The translations under genes and the position numbers were made by a program. Below the pieces are notes generated by a model. That model was not told the origin of the DNA. It searched no databases and saw only the letters and a list, made by a program, of their open reading frames with translations. From an uncultured Clostridia bacterium (GTDB lineage: Bacteria > Bacillota > Clostridia > Christensenellales > Borkfalkiaceae), in assembly GCA_947623655.1 (NCBI GenBank), contig CANQHG010000009.1, positions 1 through 58,553 of the forward strand: a stretch of DNA of 58,553 nt. Reading direction: 5' to 3'. This document shows, piece after piece, positions 34,509 to 42,460 of the stretch. How positions within the stretch are numbered: position 1 is the first letter of the stretch; every line of letters begins with the position of its first letter.

Positions 34509-35141
34509 ATGGAATCGAGAGCATTCGAGCTTTTTGCAAAACGCAACAATAAAGTGAGCGTCCGCGCCATACCGGGGCACTTTGCCACCCAGCATTCGCA
34601 CGTCAACTATTGCATCGACATGACCCGCGTCAAGACGGAGATGAACGCGGCGAAAGCCACTGCCAAACTGCTTGCGGAGAGCTTTTCGCACGTCACGATC
34701 GATACGATCATCACGCTCGAGCGCATGAAGATGGTCGGCGCTTTCCTCGCGGAGACGCTTGCAACGGGATCGGGGCTCAACATGAACCAGGAGATCGCCG
34801 TCATTTCTCCCGAGATCACCGCCGACGAAAAACTCATTCTGCGCGACAATATGTTGCCGTATGTGCGTTTTCGCCATGTTTTGCTCCTCACCGCCACGGC
34901 GACGACGGGCATGACGGCAATGAGCGCGGTCCGCGGGATCCGCTACTACGGGGGCGAAGTTGCGGGCGTCGCAACGGTGTTCGGCGGCAAGTTCGAGATC
35001 CCCGGGGTACCCGTCGTGCGGCTCGTCGGCGCGGAAGATCTCCCCGACTACAATTCGTACCGCGCGAGCGACTGTCCCCTTTGCCGCGAGGGACGGAAAG
35101 TAGACGCCGTTGTCAATTCCTACGGCTACAGTAAAGTTTAA
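34509..35141 (+). CDS. phosphoribosyltransferase-like protein (orotate PRTase-like)
   Basis: This 210-residue protein (starts MESRAFELFAKRNNKVSVRA) matches, from memory, a Clostridia family annotated as orotate phosphoribosyltransferase-like. Shared features are the GHFATQHSHVNYCIDMT block, LLLTATATTGMT in the place of the PRPP loop, and the C-terminal SDCPLCREG with the end VNSYGYSKV. A canonical PRPP motif is not obvious, so activity is uncertain. GGGAGGGG precedes the ATG. A hairpin terminator follows. Confidence 0.6.
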   Translation: MESRAFELFAKRNNKVSVRAIPGHFATQHSHVNYCIDMTRVKTEMNAAKATAKLLAESFSHVTIDTIITLERMKMVGAFLAETLATGSGLNMNQEIAVISPEITADEKLILRDNMLPYVRFRHVLLLTATATTGMTAMSAVRGIRYYGGEVAGVATVFGGKFEIPGVPVVRLVGAEDLPDYNSYRASDCPLCREGRKVDAVVNSYGYSKV

Positions 35142-35164
35142 AAAACGTCACATATGTGCAAAAA

Positions 35165-35188
35165 AAGTCCTCGGAAGAGGACTTTTTT
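35165..35188 (+). terminator. terminator of the PRTase-like gene
   Basis: AAGTCCTC-GGAA-GAGGACTT followed by T4; a stable stem with a tetraloop. Confidence 0.9.
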
Positions 35189-35380
35189 GTTTAAAGCTTT
35201 CGAGCGGAGCATGACTAATGAGAGGAGTTCTAAATAGGGATGCCCCTCATCCGTCACGGCTACGCCGTTTCACCTTCCCCCCGAGGGGGGGAAGGCTTTG
35301 CGCTCCCTCAGGATGAACGTTCCACCCGCCTGCCCCCTTTTTAAGGGGGCGGGGTAGGAGTGGGGGTTGTTCTTATTCCC

Positions 35381-35553
35381 TTGCCTGAGGCGAAATTTAC
35401 TTCCGCCGTGGGCGACCCAATTCGGCGCATACTTACGCCTCGTTGTCTTTCAAGGGAGCATAGTACGTGGGGTAATAAGGCTCGGGAATGTACTAAGCCG
35501 ACCCCTCGAACGATTTCTTTTGCGAATGCAAAAGAAATCGTTCGAAATAATTC
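35381..35553 (+). repeat. dispersed repeat R2, copy next to sipL
   Basis: The same family as 31631-31835. The end hairpin is CGAACGATTTCTTTTGC/GCAAAAGAAATCGTTCG around GAAT, a perfect stem differing from the other copies by compensated changes. It ends 13 bp from the sipL stop. The stretch 35189-35380 has GC-rich palindromes but no gene. Confidence 0.8.
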
Positions 35554-35566
35554 TCCGCTCAACGCC

Positions 35567-37033
35567 TTATAGCGCCTTTTTTCTGTAGATGATGACGCGC
35601 TGGCCCTCCTTGACGGGAAATTCGATGTCGGGGTTGGAGGCTGTAACGTCTTCGGGCGATTTTTTCAGACGCTTGGCAAGTTCCCACAGCCCGTCGCCCG
35701 CTTTGGGAATGTATACGCTGACGGCGCTGTCGCTCTCGACGTATTTTTCCCCCTCTTTCACATCGCTGACAAGGTGTACCGAATACCTCTTTTTCCCCTT
35801 TAAGAGCACTTTGACCGTCGCCTCGGCGTCGATCTCTCCCTCTTGCTTTTGCCGTGCGGACATACCGCAGACCATAACTTCCGCCTCGCAGTCGGACGCG
35901 TCGACGGAGACGGAGAACGGAAGACTGATCTCCACGGCGCGGCGGTCGCCGTCTGCCGAGCGGACGAGAAGCGTCGCCCCCGCGATCCCCTCGGCCCGCG
36001 TGCCGTCGGGACCGTTTATAAGTTCCGCTTCGGAGCGCTGGAGCGTCACCGCCTCGAGCGTATCCGAAAAATTGATGCCGCCGGAGAGCACGGCTTTGCC
36101 GCTTACCCGCTCCGTGATGCGCTTATATTCTCCCGCGCCCGAGAACGTTCCGTCGAAATACCCGAGTTCGACTTCGCACCCCGCGGAGAAAGCGTCGGAC
36201 ACTCCGTCGAGTTCGACTTCTTCATACACACATCCCTCTGCCGTCAGTGTAAAACGCGCATATATCCTGCATTTTCCGTCCTCTTCTTCCGCATGGATGG
36301 AGACGTCCGCAACGCTCGCCCGCACCTCGGCGGTACAGCCGAAAGAGGCGCTGTCGCAGGGAATCTCCACGCGGAACGGCACGAGACGTTCGAAAGACGC
36401 GAGGTCGTTTTCCCCTTTGAGGGCGAGCACGCCGAGGTTGATCTCTCCCTCGGCCTTCAGAAGTCCCGTCTCGCACACGACGTCCGTGACGCAGACCGTT
36501 TCGCTGTGCTGGAGGATATCGCCGAGAAGTTCGGTCTCGAACTCGTCTTCCGCTTCGGCGGCCCCGCCGCAAAGGTGCGCCGTCACCGCCTTGACGGCCT
36601 CTCTCTTCATTATGAGATCGCCGCCCGAGAGATATCCGAAACTCTCCTCCCCGAAGAGCGTGACGTCGATGCCGAGAAGCGCCGTTAAAAATACGCTTGC
36701 GCCCTCCCGCCGCACCGAGACGTTCTCGACGGCGGCAACCGCCCTTGCCGTGAGCGCGGGATAGACGCTCTCGTCTTTTACGGTTGCGGAAAATTCTATC
36801 CCTTTCTCCGCACGGCAGACGTGTTTTTCGGCGTCCTCATAAACGATGGAAAAATGCGCCTTGCCGAAATAGCGGACCTCGCCGTTGCCCGCGTCCGCGC
36901 CCGTGAGCACGGCATGCGCATGCGCCGTTAAAACCGTCTCCACTTCCCCGCCGAAGCGGCACTCCACCGCCGTCTGCGCGGAAAGCGTTTTGATCTTCCC
37001 GTACGAACGGAACGTCTGCGTCTGAATATCCAT
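35567..37033 (-). CDS. sipL: SipL-like DUF3794 + LysM spore morphogenesis protein
   Basis: This 488-residue protein has repeated beta-rich DUF3794 units (segments such as GKAHFSIVYEDAEKH, VCVTDVVCETGLLKAEGEIN and GKAVLSGGINFSDTLEAVTL) and a C-terminal LysM domain (DGLWELAKRLKKSPEDVTAS). This is the layout of clostridial SipL, which binds SpoIVA and anchors the coat basement layer on the forespore, like SpoVID of Bacillus. The ATG at 37033 was picked for its GGAG site; two earlier in-frame ATGs lack one. Confidence 0.85.
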   Translation of the reverse strand: MDIQTQTFRSYGKIKTLSAQTAVECRFGGEVETVLTAHAHAVLTGADAGNGEVRYFGKAHFSIVYEDAEKHVCRAEKGIEFSATVKDESVYPALTARAVAAVENVSVRREGASVFLTALLGIDVTLFGEESFGYLSGGDLIMKREAVKAVTAHLCGGAAEAEDEFETELLGDILQHSETVCVTDVVCETGLLKAEGEINLGVLALKGENDLASFERLVPFRVEIPCDSASFGCTAEVRASVADVSIHAEEEDGKCRIYARFTLTAEGCVYEEVELDGVSDAFSAGCEVELGYFDGTFSGAGEYKRITERVSGKAVLSGGINFSDTLEAVTLQRSEAELINGPDGTRAEGIAGATLLVRSADGDRRAVEISLPFSVSVDASDCEAEVMVCGMSARQKQEGEIDAEATVKVLLKGKKRYSVHLVSDVKEGEKYVESDSAVSVYIPKAGDGLWELAKRLKKSPEDVTASNPDIEFPVKEGQRVIIYRKKAL

Positions 37034-37150
37034 TTTTTTCACTCCTTGCATTTTTGTTCCATTCATTGTATGTCCGAAAAGGACGGCTTATGCGCCGTTT
37101 TCGTTGTCGGATCGCGTATATTTTGGAAATTTTCGGGCAATCATTGTCAC

Positions 37151-37393
37151 ATGATAAAGCAAAAAAGCGACATCTCGGCCGTCAAGAAGACAATATCGGA
37201 CTATTTCAAAAAACAAGTGGACGTTACGGTGAACATGGGGAGGAACAAGATCGTGCGGTTCTGCGGGGAGCTCTCGGGCGTGTACCCCGCCCTCTTCACC
37301 GTCTCCCCCAACGACAAAAATTTTTTGGGAAAAACTTCTTATTCGTATGCCGAAGTACTGTGCGGCAACGTAAAAATCAAGCCGCTTCCCTAA
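37151..37393 (+). CDS. veg: Veg family protein
   Basis: This 80-residue protein has the Veg pattern: ISAVKKTISDYFKKQVDVTV, NMGRNKIVRFCGEL, GVYPALFTV and TSYSYAEVLCGNVKI. Veg is a widespread small Firmicutes protein; in B. subtilis it stimulates biofilm formation, and it binds no known cofactor. The ATG at 37151 has no obvious ribosome binding site. It is transcribed divergently from sipL. Confidence 0.88.
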   Translation: MIKQKSDISAVKKTISDYFKKQVDVTVNMGRNKIVRFCGELSGVYPALFTVSPNDKNFLGKTSYSYAEVLCGNVKIKPLP

Positions 37394-37468
37394 AAAACGT
37401 CATATATCTCCCCTTTTTCCGTCCGCGCGTGATACGATAGAATTGCGGCGGGAAAAGGACGGTATGAT

Positions 37469-37996
37469 ATGACGGTCATCCAGCTTTACGGCGTTCTGCA
37501 CCGATACGGCGTAGACGTCTTGCTTCTCGCTCTCGGCGTGACGCTTCTCACGTCTCTCCTCAAAAAAACGGTCATGAAGTCGGTCAGCAAAAAGGTCTTT
37601 GTCTTTCTGCCATTCGGATTGGGGATCCTGATCTACGGTCTCTACAGCCTTCTCGCGCGGGGCGGCGCATGCTTTACGGCAGACGCGCTACGGGCGATCC
37701 TCGGGAACGGGATCGGGACAGGGTGTGCGGCCACCCTGTACTACATTTTCTACGAGCAATTTCTCAGGGGAAAGTTTCCCGCCGACCCCATTGCTCCGCT
37801 CCTCGAATGTGTGCCCGAAGACAAGAGACAAGAGGCCTCGAAAGCGATCTCGGACGCCTTGAAAGGCGTCTGCGCGGAAGACGCGTGCGAAAAGATCGAA
37901 GAAACGCTCGCTTGTTTTGCCGACCCTCCTCTTTCGGAAGAAGAGCTCTCGCTCACCGCAGAACTTCTGAAAGAGTACATATACGCCATTACATGA
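37469..37996 (+). CDS. unknown membrane protein, 175 aa
   Basis: Three hydrophobic segments (about 12-30, 43-63, 78-95) are followed by a soluble, acidic C-terminal half (DPIAPLLECVPEDKRQEASK and following). No family recognised. An AAAGGA site about 10 nt upstream supports the start at 37469. A strong terminator follows, so it may form a short unit with veg. Confidence 0.7.
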   Translation: MTVIQLYGVLHRYGVDVLLLALGVTLLTSLLKKTVMKSVSKKVFVFLPFGLGILIYGLYSLLARGGACFTADALRAILGNGIGTGCAATLYYIFYEQFLRGKFPADPIAPLLECVPEDKRQEASKAISDALKGVCAEDACEKIEETLACFADPPLSEEELSLTAELLKEYIYAIT

Positions 37997-38002
37997 CGTT
38001 TT

Positions 38003-38034
38003 CCGCCCGCGGTTTTCCGCGGGCGGTTTTTTTT
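38003..38034 (+). terminator. strong terminator
   Basis: CCGCCCGCGG-TTTT-CCGCGGGCGG (38003-38026) followed by eight T. Confidence 0.92.
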
Positions 38035-38047
38035 GAACATTTATATT

Positions 38048-38230
38048 TCGAACATTTCTTTGCTCGGCCCGCTTACCTGCCCCCTTTGAAGGGTGGAGCG
38101 GCGCCATTCTTGCTCAACAGCCCTGTGGGCTGTGAGCGTGCCGCGACATGAGGCGTGGCCTCGCCGAAGGGGTTGCGGCGGTCCCTGCCGACGCAACGGG
38201 TGGCGCGGCATAGCCGCGTCAGGTGGGGGC
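38048..38230 (-). repeat. dispersed repeat R3, copy B (inverted)
   Basis: The reverse complement of 21961-22146, with few differences visible by eye. Confidence 0.8.
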
Positions 38231-38243
38231 TGAAGTCGGGGAC

Positions 38244-38455
38244 GGCGTTATGCTGAGAATGGGAGCTGTACGCAGTCCGTGAAAGATGTACCGAAGCATC
38301 TCGCCGCATGCTTTACGTTTTCCCCGCGAGATTCTAACTTCGTCGCTACGCTCCTCGTGACGCCCTTCGACGCCATAAAGAACGTGCGGGCGGGGCGAGT
38401 TAAGGCTTCTGACTCCGTTCTGCATCCATACCTCAGAATGACGCGGGGCGCCTCG
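38244..38455 (-). repeat. dispersed repeat R1, copy C (inverted)
   Basis: The reverse complement of 21626-21840 and 31378-31594. Together with the R3 copy before it, this forms a composite of about 410 bp. The rest of the gap to the gerA start (38456-38579) holds an AT-rich stretch and no gene. Confidence 0.8.
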
Positions 38456-38579
38456 GGATAAGGGGGTGGGCAACGGGAGAGTGTTACGCAAGAGCTCACT
38501 TATCGTCATCCCAAAAACGCCCCGCCATAATTTTTGCTTTTTGATTTTTAATTTTTCATTTATCACTCATACTTTTCTC

Positions 38580-40013
38580 ATGAAATATGTAACGGGCGAT
38601 CTCAAGCGGGACGCAGAAGCCCTGAAAAAGCTTTTGCCCGCAGAAGATATTCTCACATTTTCCTTTACGTCGGAAAAAGGCCTCTCCTTTCTCTGCGTCT
38701 ACGCCGATCCCATCACCGACAAAGAACTGCTCGGCGAACAGCTCATTCGCCCGCTCCTGCACTACGAGGGCGGAAAGAGCGCGAAAGACATTTCAAAGAG
38801 CGTCACGTCTCCCGAATTGCGCCTCAATAGGGAGTTCAAAAAACTCTCCGAAGAAGTTCTCGCGGGCAATCCCGTCCTCCTTTGGGAAGGGATGGACGAG
38901 GCCGTCATCGTCGGCACAAAAAAAGTCTTCGTCCGCGCCATCGCCGAACCCTCGACGGACGTCGCCGTCAAGGGCCCGCGCGAGGGCTTTATCGAAGACG
39001 TCAAGATCAATACTTCCCTCGTCCGCCGCCGTCTCAAGACGGGCGAACTGAAGATCGAGACCCTCGAAGTCGGCCGCCGCTCCAAAACGGTCGTCGCGCT
39101 CTGCTATCTCGAGGGCACTTCCGTGCAAGATACGGTGGATGAAGTCAGAAAAAAATTACAGGAGATCGACATCGACATCGTACCCGACTCAAGCTATCTC
39201 ACACACTTTCTCTCTTCCCGCCCCTATTCGCTCGTCAAGCAGGTCGGGACGACAGAAAAGCCCGACATCTTCTGTGCCAAGATCGCGGAAGGCAGAGTGG
39301 GGCTCATTGTCGACGGTTCCCCCATCGCCCTGACCCTTCCCTATCTTCTCATCGAAGATTTCCAGTCGAGCGAAGATTATTTCGTTCCCCCTTACCGCGC
39401 GACGTTTACGCGCATTTTACGCTTTTTATCCCTCTTTGTTGCAATATATCTGCCCGCTTTTTATGTTTCGGCACAGCTCTTCAAGCTTCGGCTCTTTCCC
39501 GTGAAATTGCTCCTTACGATCGCGGGAAGCATACGCGACATCCCCTTTTCCCCCTCGCTCGAAATGCTCCTCGTTCTGTTCGTGCTCGAGGTTTTGAACG
39601 AGGCTTCTATCCGCATGCCGAAATACGTCGGCATGGCGCTCTCCGTCGTCGGTGCGCTCGTTTTGGGGGAGACGGCGGTATCGGCGGGATTTGTCTCCAC
39701 GCCCGCGATCATTATCATCGCCTTTTCCGGCATCGGCCTGTACGCCGTACCCAACCTCATCGAACAGACGAGCGTTTTGCGGCTCGTCATGCTTCTCATC
39801 GCGGGCAGTGTGGGGACGTACGGCCTCATCCTCGCAACGGCGTTTATTCTACTCTACCTCGTTACGACGGAAAATTACGGCGCTCCTCTCGTGGCGCCCT
39901 TCTCGCCCCTGATCGGCAGAGACCTGCGCGACAGCGTTGTGAAATATAACCTCGGCTCGCTCAAGCTGCGGCCTGAAACGCTCGGCAGTCCCAATAAAAG
40001 GAGGCTGAAATGA
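38580..40013 (+). CDS. gerAA: spore germination receptor subunit A (GerA family)
   Basis: This 477-residue protein has the soluble N-terminal GerA domain (about 1-260) and a C-terminal membrane domain with about five or six helices (FLSLFVAIYLPAFYV, SVGTYGLILATAFILLYLV). The PFSPSLEMLLVLFVLEVLNE segment is a family hallmark. It forms the nutrient-gated germination channel in the spore inner membrane with the B and C subunits. The ATG at 38580 lacks a clear ribosome binding site, which is unusual here. It overlaps the B gene by ATGA. Confidence 0.94.
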   Translation: MKYVTGDLKRDAEALKKLLPAEDILTFSFTSEKGLSFLCVYADPITDKELLGEQLIRPLLHYEGGKSAKDISKSVTSPELRLNREFKKLSEEVLAGNPVLLWEGMDEAVIVGTKKVFVRAIAEPSTDVAVKGPREGFIEDVKINTSLVRRRLKTGELKIETLEVGRRSKTVVALCYLEGTSVQDTVDEVRKKLQEIDIDIVPDSSYLTHFLSSRPYSLVKQVGTTEKPDIFCAKIAEGRVGLIVDGSPIALTLPYLLIEDFQSSEDYFVPPYRATFTRILRFLSLFVAIYLPAFYVSAQLFKLRLFPVKLLLTIAGSIRDIPFSPSLEMLLVLFVLEVLNEASIRMPKYVGMALSVVGALVLGETAVSAGFVSTPAIIIIAFSGIGLYAVPNLIEQTSVLRLVMLLIAGSVGTYGLILATAFILLYLVTTENYGAPLVAPFSPLIGRDLRDSVVKYNLGSLKLRPETLGSPNKRRLK

Positions 40014-41083
40014 ACAAGATATCCCCCCGCCAACTCTATTTCTTCCTTGCCTGCGTCATGCCCGTGGGAAAACTCGTCATTCTCCCCTCTCTTCTCGCAC
40101 AGTACGCTAAAAACGACCTGCTCTTTCCCATGCTCATCAGCTATCTCATACAGGCGGGCGTCGTGTTTGCCGTACTGCTCGCGATGCGCAAGGGGGAAAG
40201 CCTGTACGCGCTCCTTTCCAACACGTTCGGCAAGGTCGCAAGCATCGTAATTCTCGTCATATTGTCGATTTTTTACCTCTACGCAGGCCTCTTACCTCTC
40301 CTCGAACAGCGTCTCTTCGTGCAGAGCGTGTTCTACGATACCCTGCCGTCGCTCGCGGCTTTTGCGCCCTTTTTCGTGTTCAGCATATACCTGTGCGCGA
40401 AGCCCCTCGGCTCGCAGGGAAGAGTATGGGATATCCTCGGGCCCCTCTCCGTCGCGGGACTTGCGGGCGTCCTGATCTTATCCGTCGCCTCGACAGACCC
40501 CGGCGCGCTTCTCCCCGTGGGCGGAGGCGGTTTCAAGGGCGCGCTGAAAGCTTTTACCGTTGCGACGGGTTGGTTCTTCGACGGGGCGATCCTTCTCATG
40601 CTGCTCGGCCGCGTCGACTATAAAAAGGGAACGGCGTGGAAAGGAACTCTGTTCTATCTCGCGGGCGGGCTGGGCGTGCTCGCCTTTCTCGCCGTGTTCT
40701 ATGCCGTATTTCAGGACATGGCGGCGGGCCAATACTTTGCGATCGCAAAGACGTCGAAATACTTCTCGGGCATCACCGTGCTCGGGCGCATCGACTATGT
40801 ATTTATCTATATGCTCTCTCTTGTCATGGCGTTTTGGTGCACCGTCCCGCTGCAGGCGGGGATAGACTGTTACCTGCAGCCGTTCGGCAGACATCGCCAT
40901 CTCGCGACGATCTTATCCGTCGCGGTCAACGCGGTCTTCCTCGTCCTCCTCTACCTGCTCGACAACCGTTTCGGCGAAGTTATGCGCTTTATCACGGGTC
41001 CGTCCTTCTGGATCTTCCCCGCTTTCTGCATTCTGCTCCCGCCCTTTTCCCTGCTTTTGAGGAGGAACCATGAACGCACGTAG
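40010..41083 (+). CDS. gerAB: spore germination receptor subunit B (GerAB permease)
   Basis: This 357-residue, ten-helix protein of the endospore germination permease family (APC-like fold) starts MNKISPRQLYFFLACVMPVG. It is the nutrient-binding subunit that senses amino acids and transmits the signal to subunit A. The start overlaps the A-gene stop, and its end overlaps the C-gene start by 14 bp, so all three are one translational unit. Confidence 0.94.
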   Translation: MNKISPRQLYFFLACVMPVGKLVILPSLLAQYAKNDLLFPMLISYLIQAGVVFAVLLAMRKGESLYALLSNTFGKVASIVILVILSIFYLYAGLLPLLEQRLFVQSVFYDTLPSLAAFAPFFVFSIYLCAKPLGSQGRVWDILGPLSVAGLAGVLILSVASTDPGALLPVGGGGFKGALKAFTVATGWFFDGAILLMLLGRVDYKKGTAWKGTLFYLAGGLGVLAFLAVFYAVFQDMAAGQYFAIAKTSKYFSGITVLGRIDYVFIYMLSLVMAFWCTVPLQAGIDCYLQPFGRHRHLATILSVAVNAVFLVLLYLLDNRFGEVMRFITGPSFWIFPAFCILLPPFSLLLRRNHERT

Positions 41084-42251
41084 ATTTATCAAGACGATTC
41101 CCATGAAACTCTATCTCATCCTGCTCGGGGTCATACTTTTCGCCTTTTTTTCCAACGATTTCGGGCTCGTGGACGTACAGAAAACGGCGATCATCCTTGC
41201 CGCGGGCATCGACAAGACGGAAGACGGCTACACCCTTTCTTCACAGATCGCCGTTCCCAAGGGAAGCGACAGAACGACGGGCGGCACCTCTTCCGTAGAG
41301 ATCGAAACGGAGGGAAAGACTGTTTCCGACTGCATCACCATGCTCTATACCAAGACGGGCTGGGTGCCCAAGCTCATTTTCTGCAATCTTCTGCTTCTCG
41401 GCGAAGAGACGGCGAAAGACGACGTTTTCGGAGGTCTCAACTACTTTTTAAGGAACGAATATATGTCCGATTCGTGTTTTCTCGCCGTGTGTGAGGGAAA
41501 GGCGGGCGAAGTGCTCTCCTCGCAGAGCGCGATCGACGACGCGTCTTCCCTTGCGATCACAAAACTTTTTTCCGACGCGGCAAAAAAATCGGGGAAGGTC
41601 ATGCCGAACACTCTTAAAGAATTTTCCGTCTCCTATTTCGGCGTCTCAAAGAGCGGCTATTTGCCCTATGTGCGCATGAGCGATCAGGAAGGGGCGCAGG
41701 AAGCGGGCGGAAACGAGAGCTCGGGCGGCTCGGGCGGCCAGAGCAAGCCGCAAAAGATCTATACGGCAAGCGAGACGGCGATCTTTTACGAGGGAAAGAT
41801 GACGGGATTGCTTCCGCCCGAAGAGACGCTCGCGTTCGCGCTTCTGAAAGGAGAAGTGTTTGCAGGGACGTTCAACGCGACCGACAAAAACAAGCCCGTC
41901 ACGCTGACAGTGCTCGAAGACGACGGCAGCGTCTCGCTCGAGGCAAAAACCTCGCCGAAAGTGAAGCTTTCGCTCTCCCTCACCGTGCGTCTGTGCTGCC
42001 GCGGCGTCTCTGCGCCCATCGACGACGTTTCCACCGACGAGGTATCGGAGGAAGTATTGCGTTCCGCGGAGCAAACTTTGCAGGGCTATATGCGGAAATT
42101 GTGGGACGACTGCGCGCAGGCGGAGTGCGATCTGTTCGGTCTCAGGCGCGATCTGTACCGCTCCTCGCTCAAGCGCTACTCCGAGCTCAAAGACGTCGTT
42201 CCCAACGGCGTCGAAGCCGAAATCGAGACGCGTGTACAAACCAAGAGCTGA
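41070..42251 (+). CDS. gerAC: spore germination receptor subunit C (GerAC), no lipobox
   Basis: This 393-residue GerAC-type protein has the family N-terminal block (VDVQKTAIILAAGIDKTEDG) and the C-terminal domain (ETAIFYEGKMTGLLPPEETL). GerAC proteins are normally lipoproteins with an LxGC lipobox just before this block. Here the N-terminus (LYLILLGVILFAFFSNDFGL) has no cysteine, so it is probably held by an uncleaved signal anchor. It contains a Gly/Ser-rich insert (GGNESSGGSGGQSK). Confidence 0.9.
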   Translation: MNARRFIKTIPMKLYLILLGVILFAFFSNDFGLVDVQKTAIILAAGIDKTEDGYTLSSQIAVPKGSDRTTGGTSSVEIETEGKTVSDCITMLYTKTGWVPKLIFCNLLLLGEETAKDDVFGGLNYFLRNEYMSDSCFLAVCEGKAGEVLSSQSAIDDASSLAITKLFSDAAKKSGKVMPNTLKEFSVSYFGVSKSGYLPYVRMSDQEGAQEAGGNESSGGSGGQSKPQKIYTASETAIFYEGKMTGLLPPEETLAFALLKGEVFAGTFNATDKNKPVTLTVLEDDGSVSLEAKTSPKVKLSLSLTVRLCCRGVSAPIDDVSTDEVSEEVLRSAEQTLQGYMRKLWDDCAQAECDLFGLRRDLYRSSLKRYSELKDVVPNGVEAEIETRVQTKS

Positions 42252-42312
42252 AAAACTTAAAAGCGGCGATCTTTCGGCAAGATCGGGATAACGGAATGAC
42301 GATCCTTGTTTA

Positions 42313-42340
42313 ATAACATATGTTATATAACATATGTTAT
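42313..42340. promoter_or_regulatory. two abutting 14-bp palindromes upstream of pckG
   Basis: The perfect palindrome ATAACATATGTTAT occurs twice head-to-tail (42313-42326 and 42327-42340), 22 bp upstream of the pckG -35 box. It looks like a double operator or activator site. The half-site ATAAC/GTTAT resembles the XRE operators at 44512-44583, but with a shorter spacer. Confidence 0.6.
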
Positions 42341-42362
42341 TATATAAATTTTTTCCATTTCG

Positions 42363-42391
42363 TTTACAGCCGAGGAAATATGTGGTATAAT
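42363..42391 (+). promoter_or_regulatory. promoter of pckG
   Basis: TTTACA (42363-42368), 17 bp, TATAAT (42386-42391), giving a leader of about 60 nt with an AGGAGG site. Confidence 0.8.
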
Positions 42392-42460
42392 ATAGAGTAA
42401 CAGAGAATGGCGCAAAACGCCGCTTTGAACGCATAAGATACAATTCAGGAGGATTTTTAT

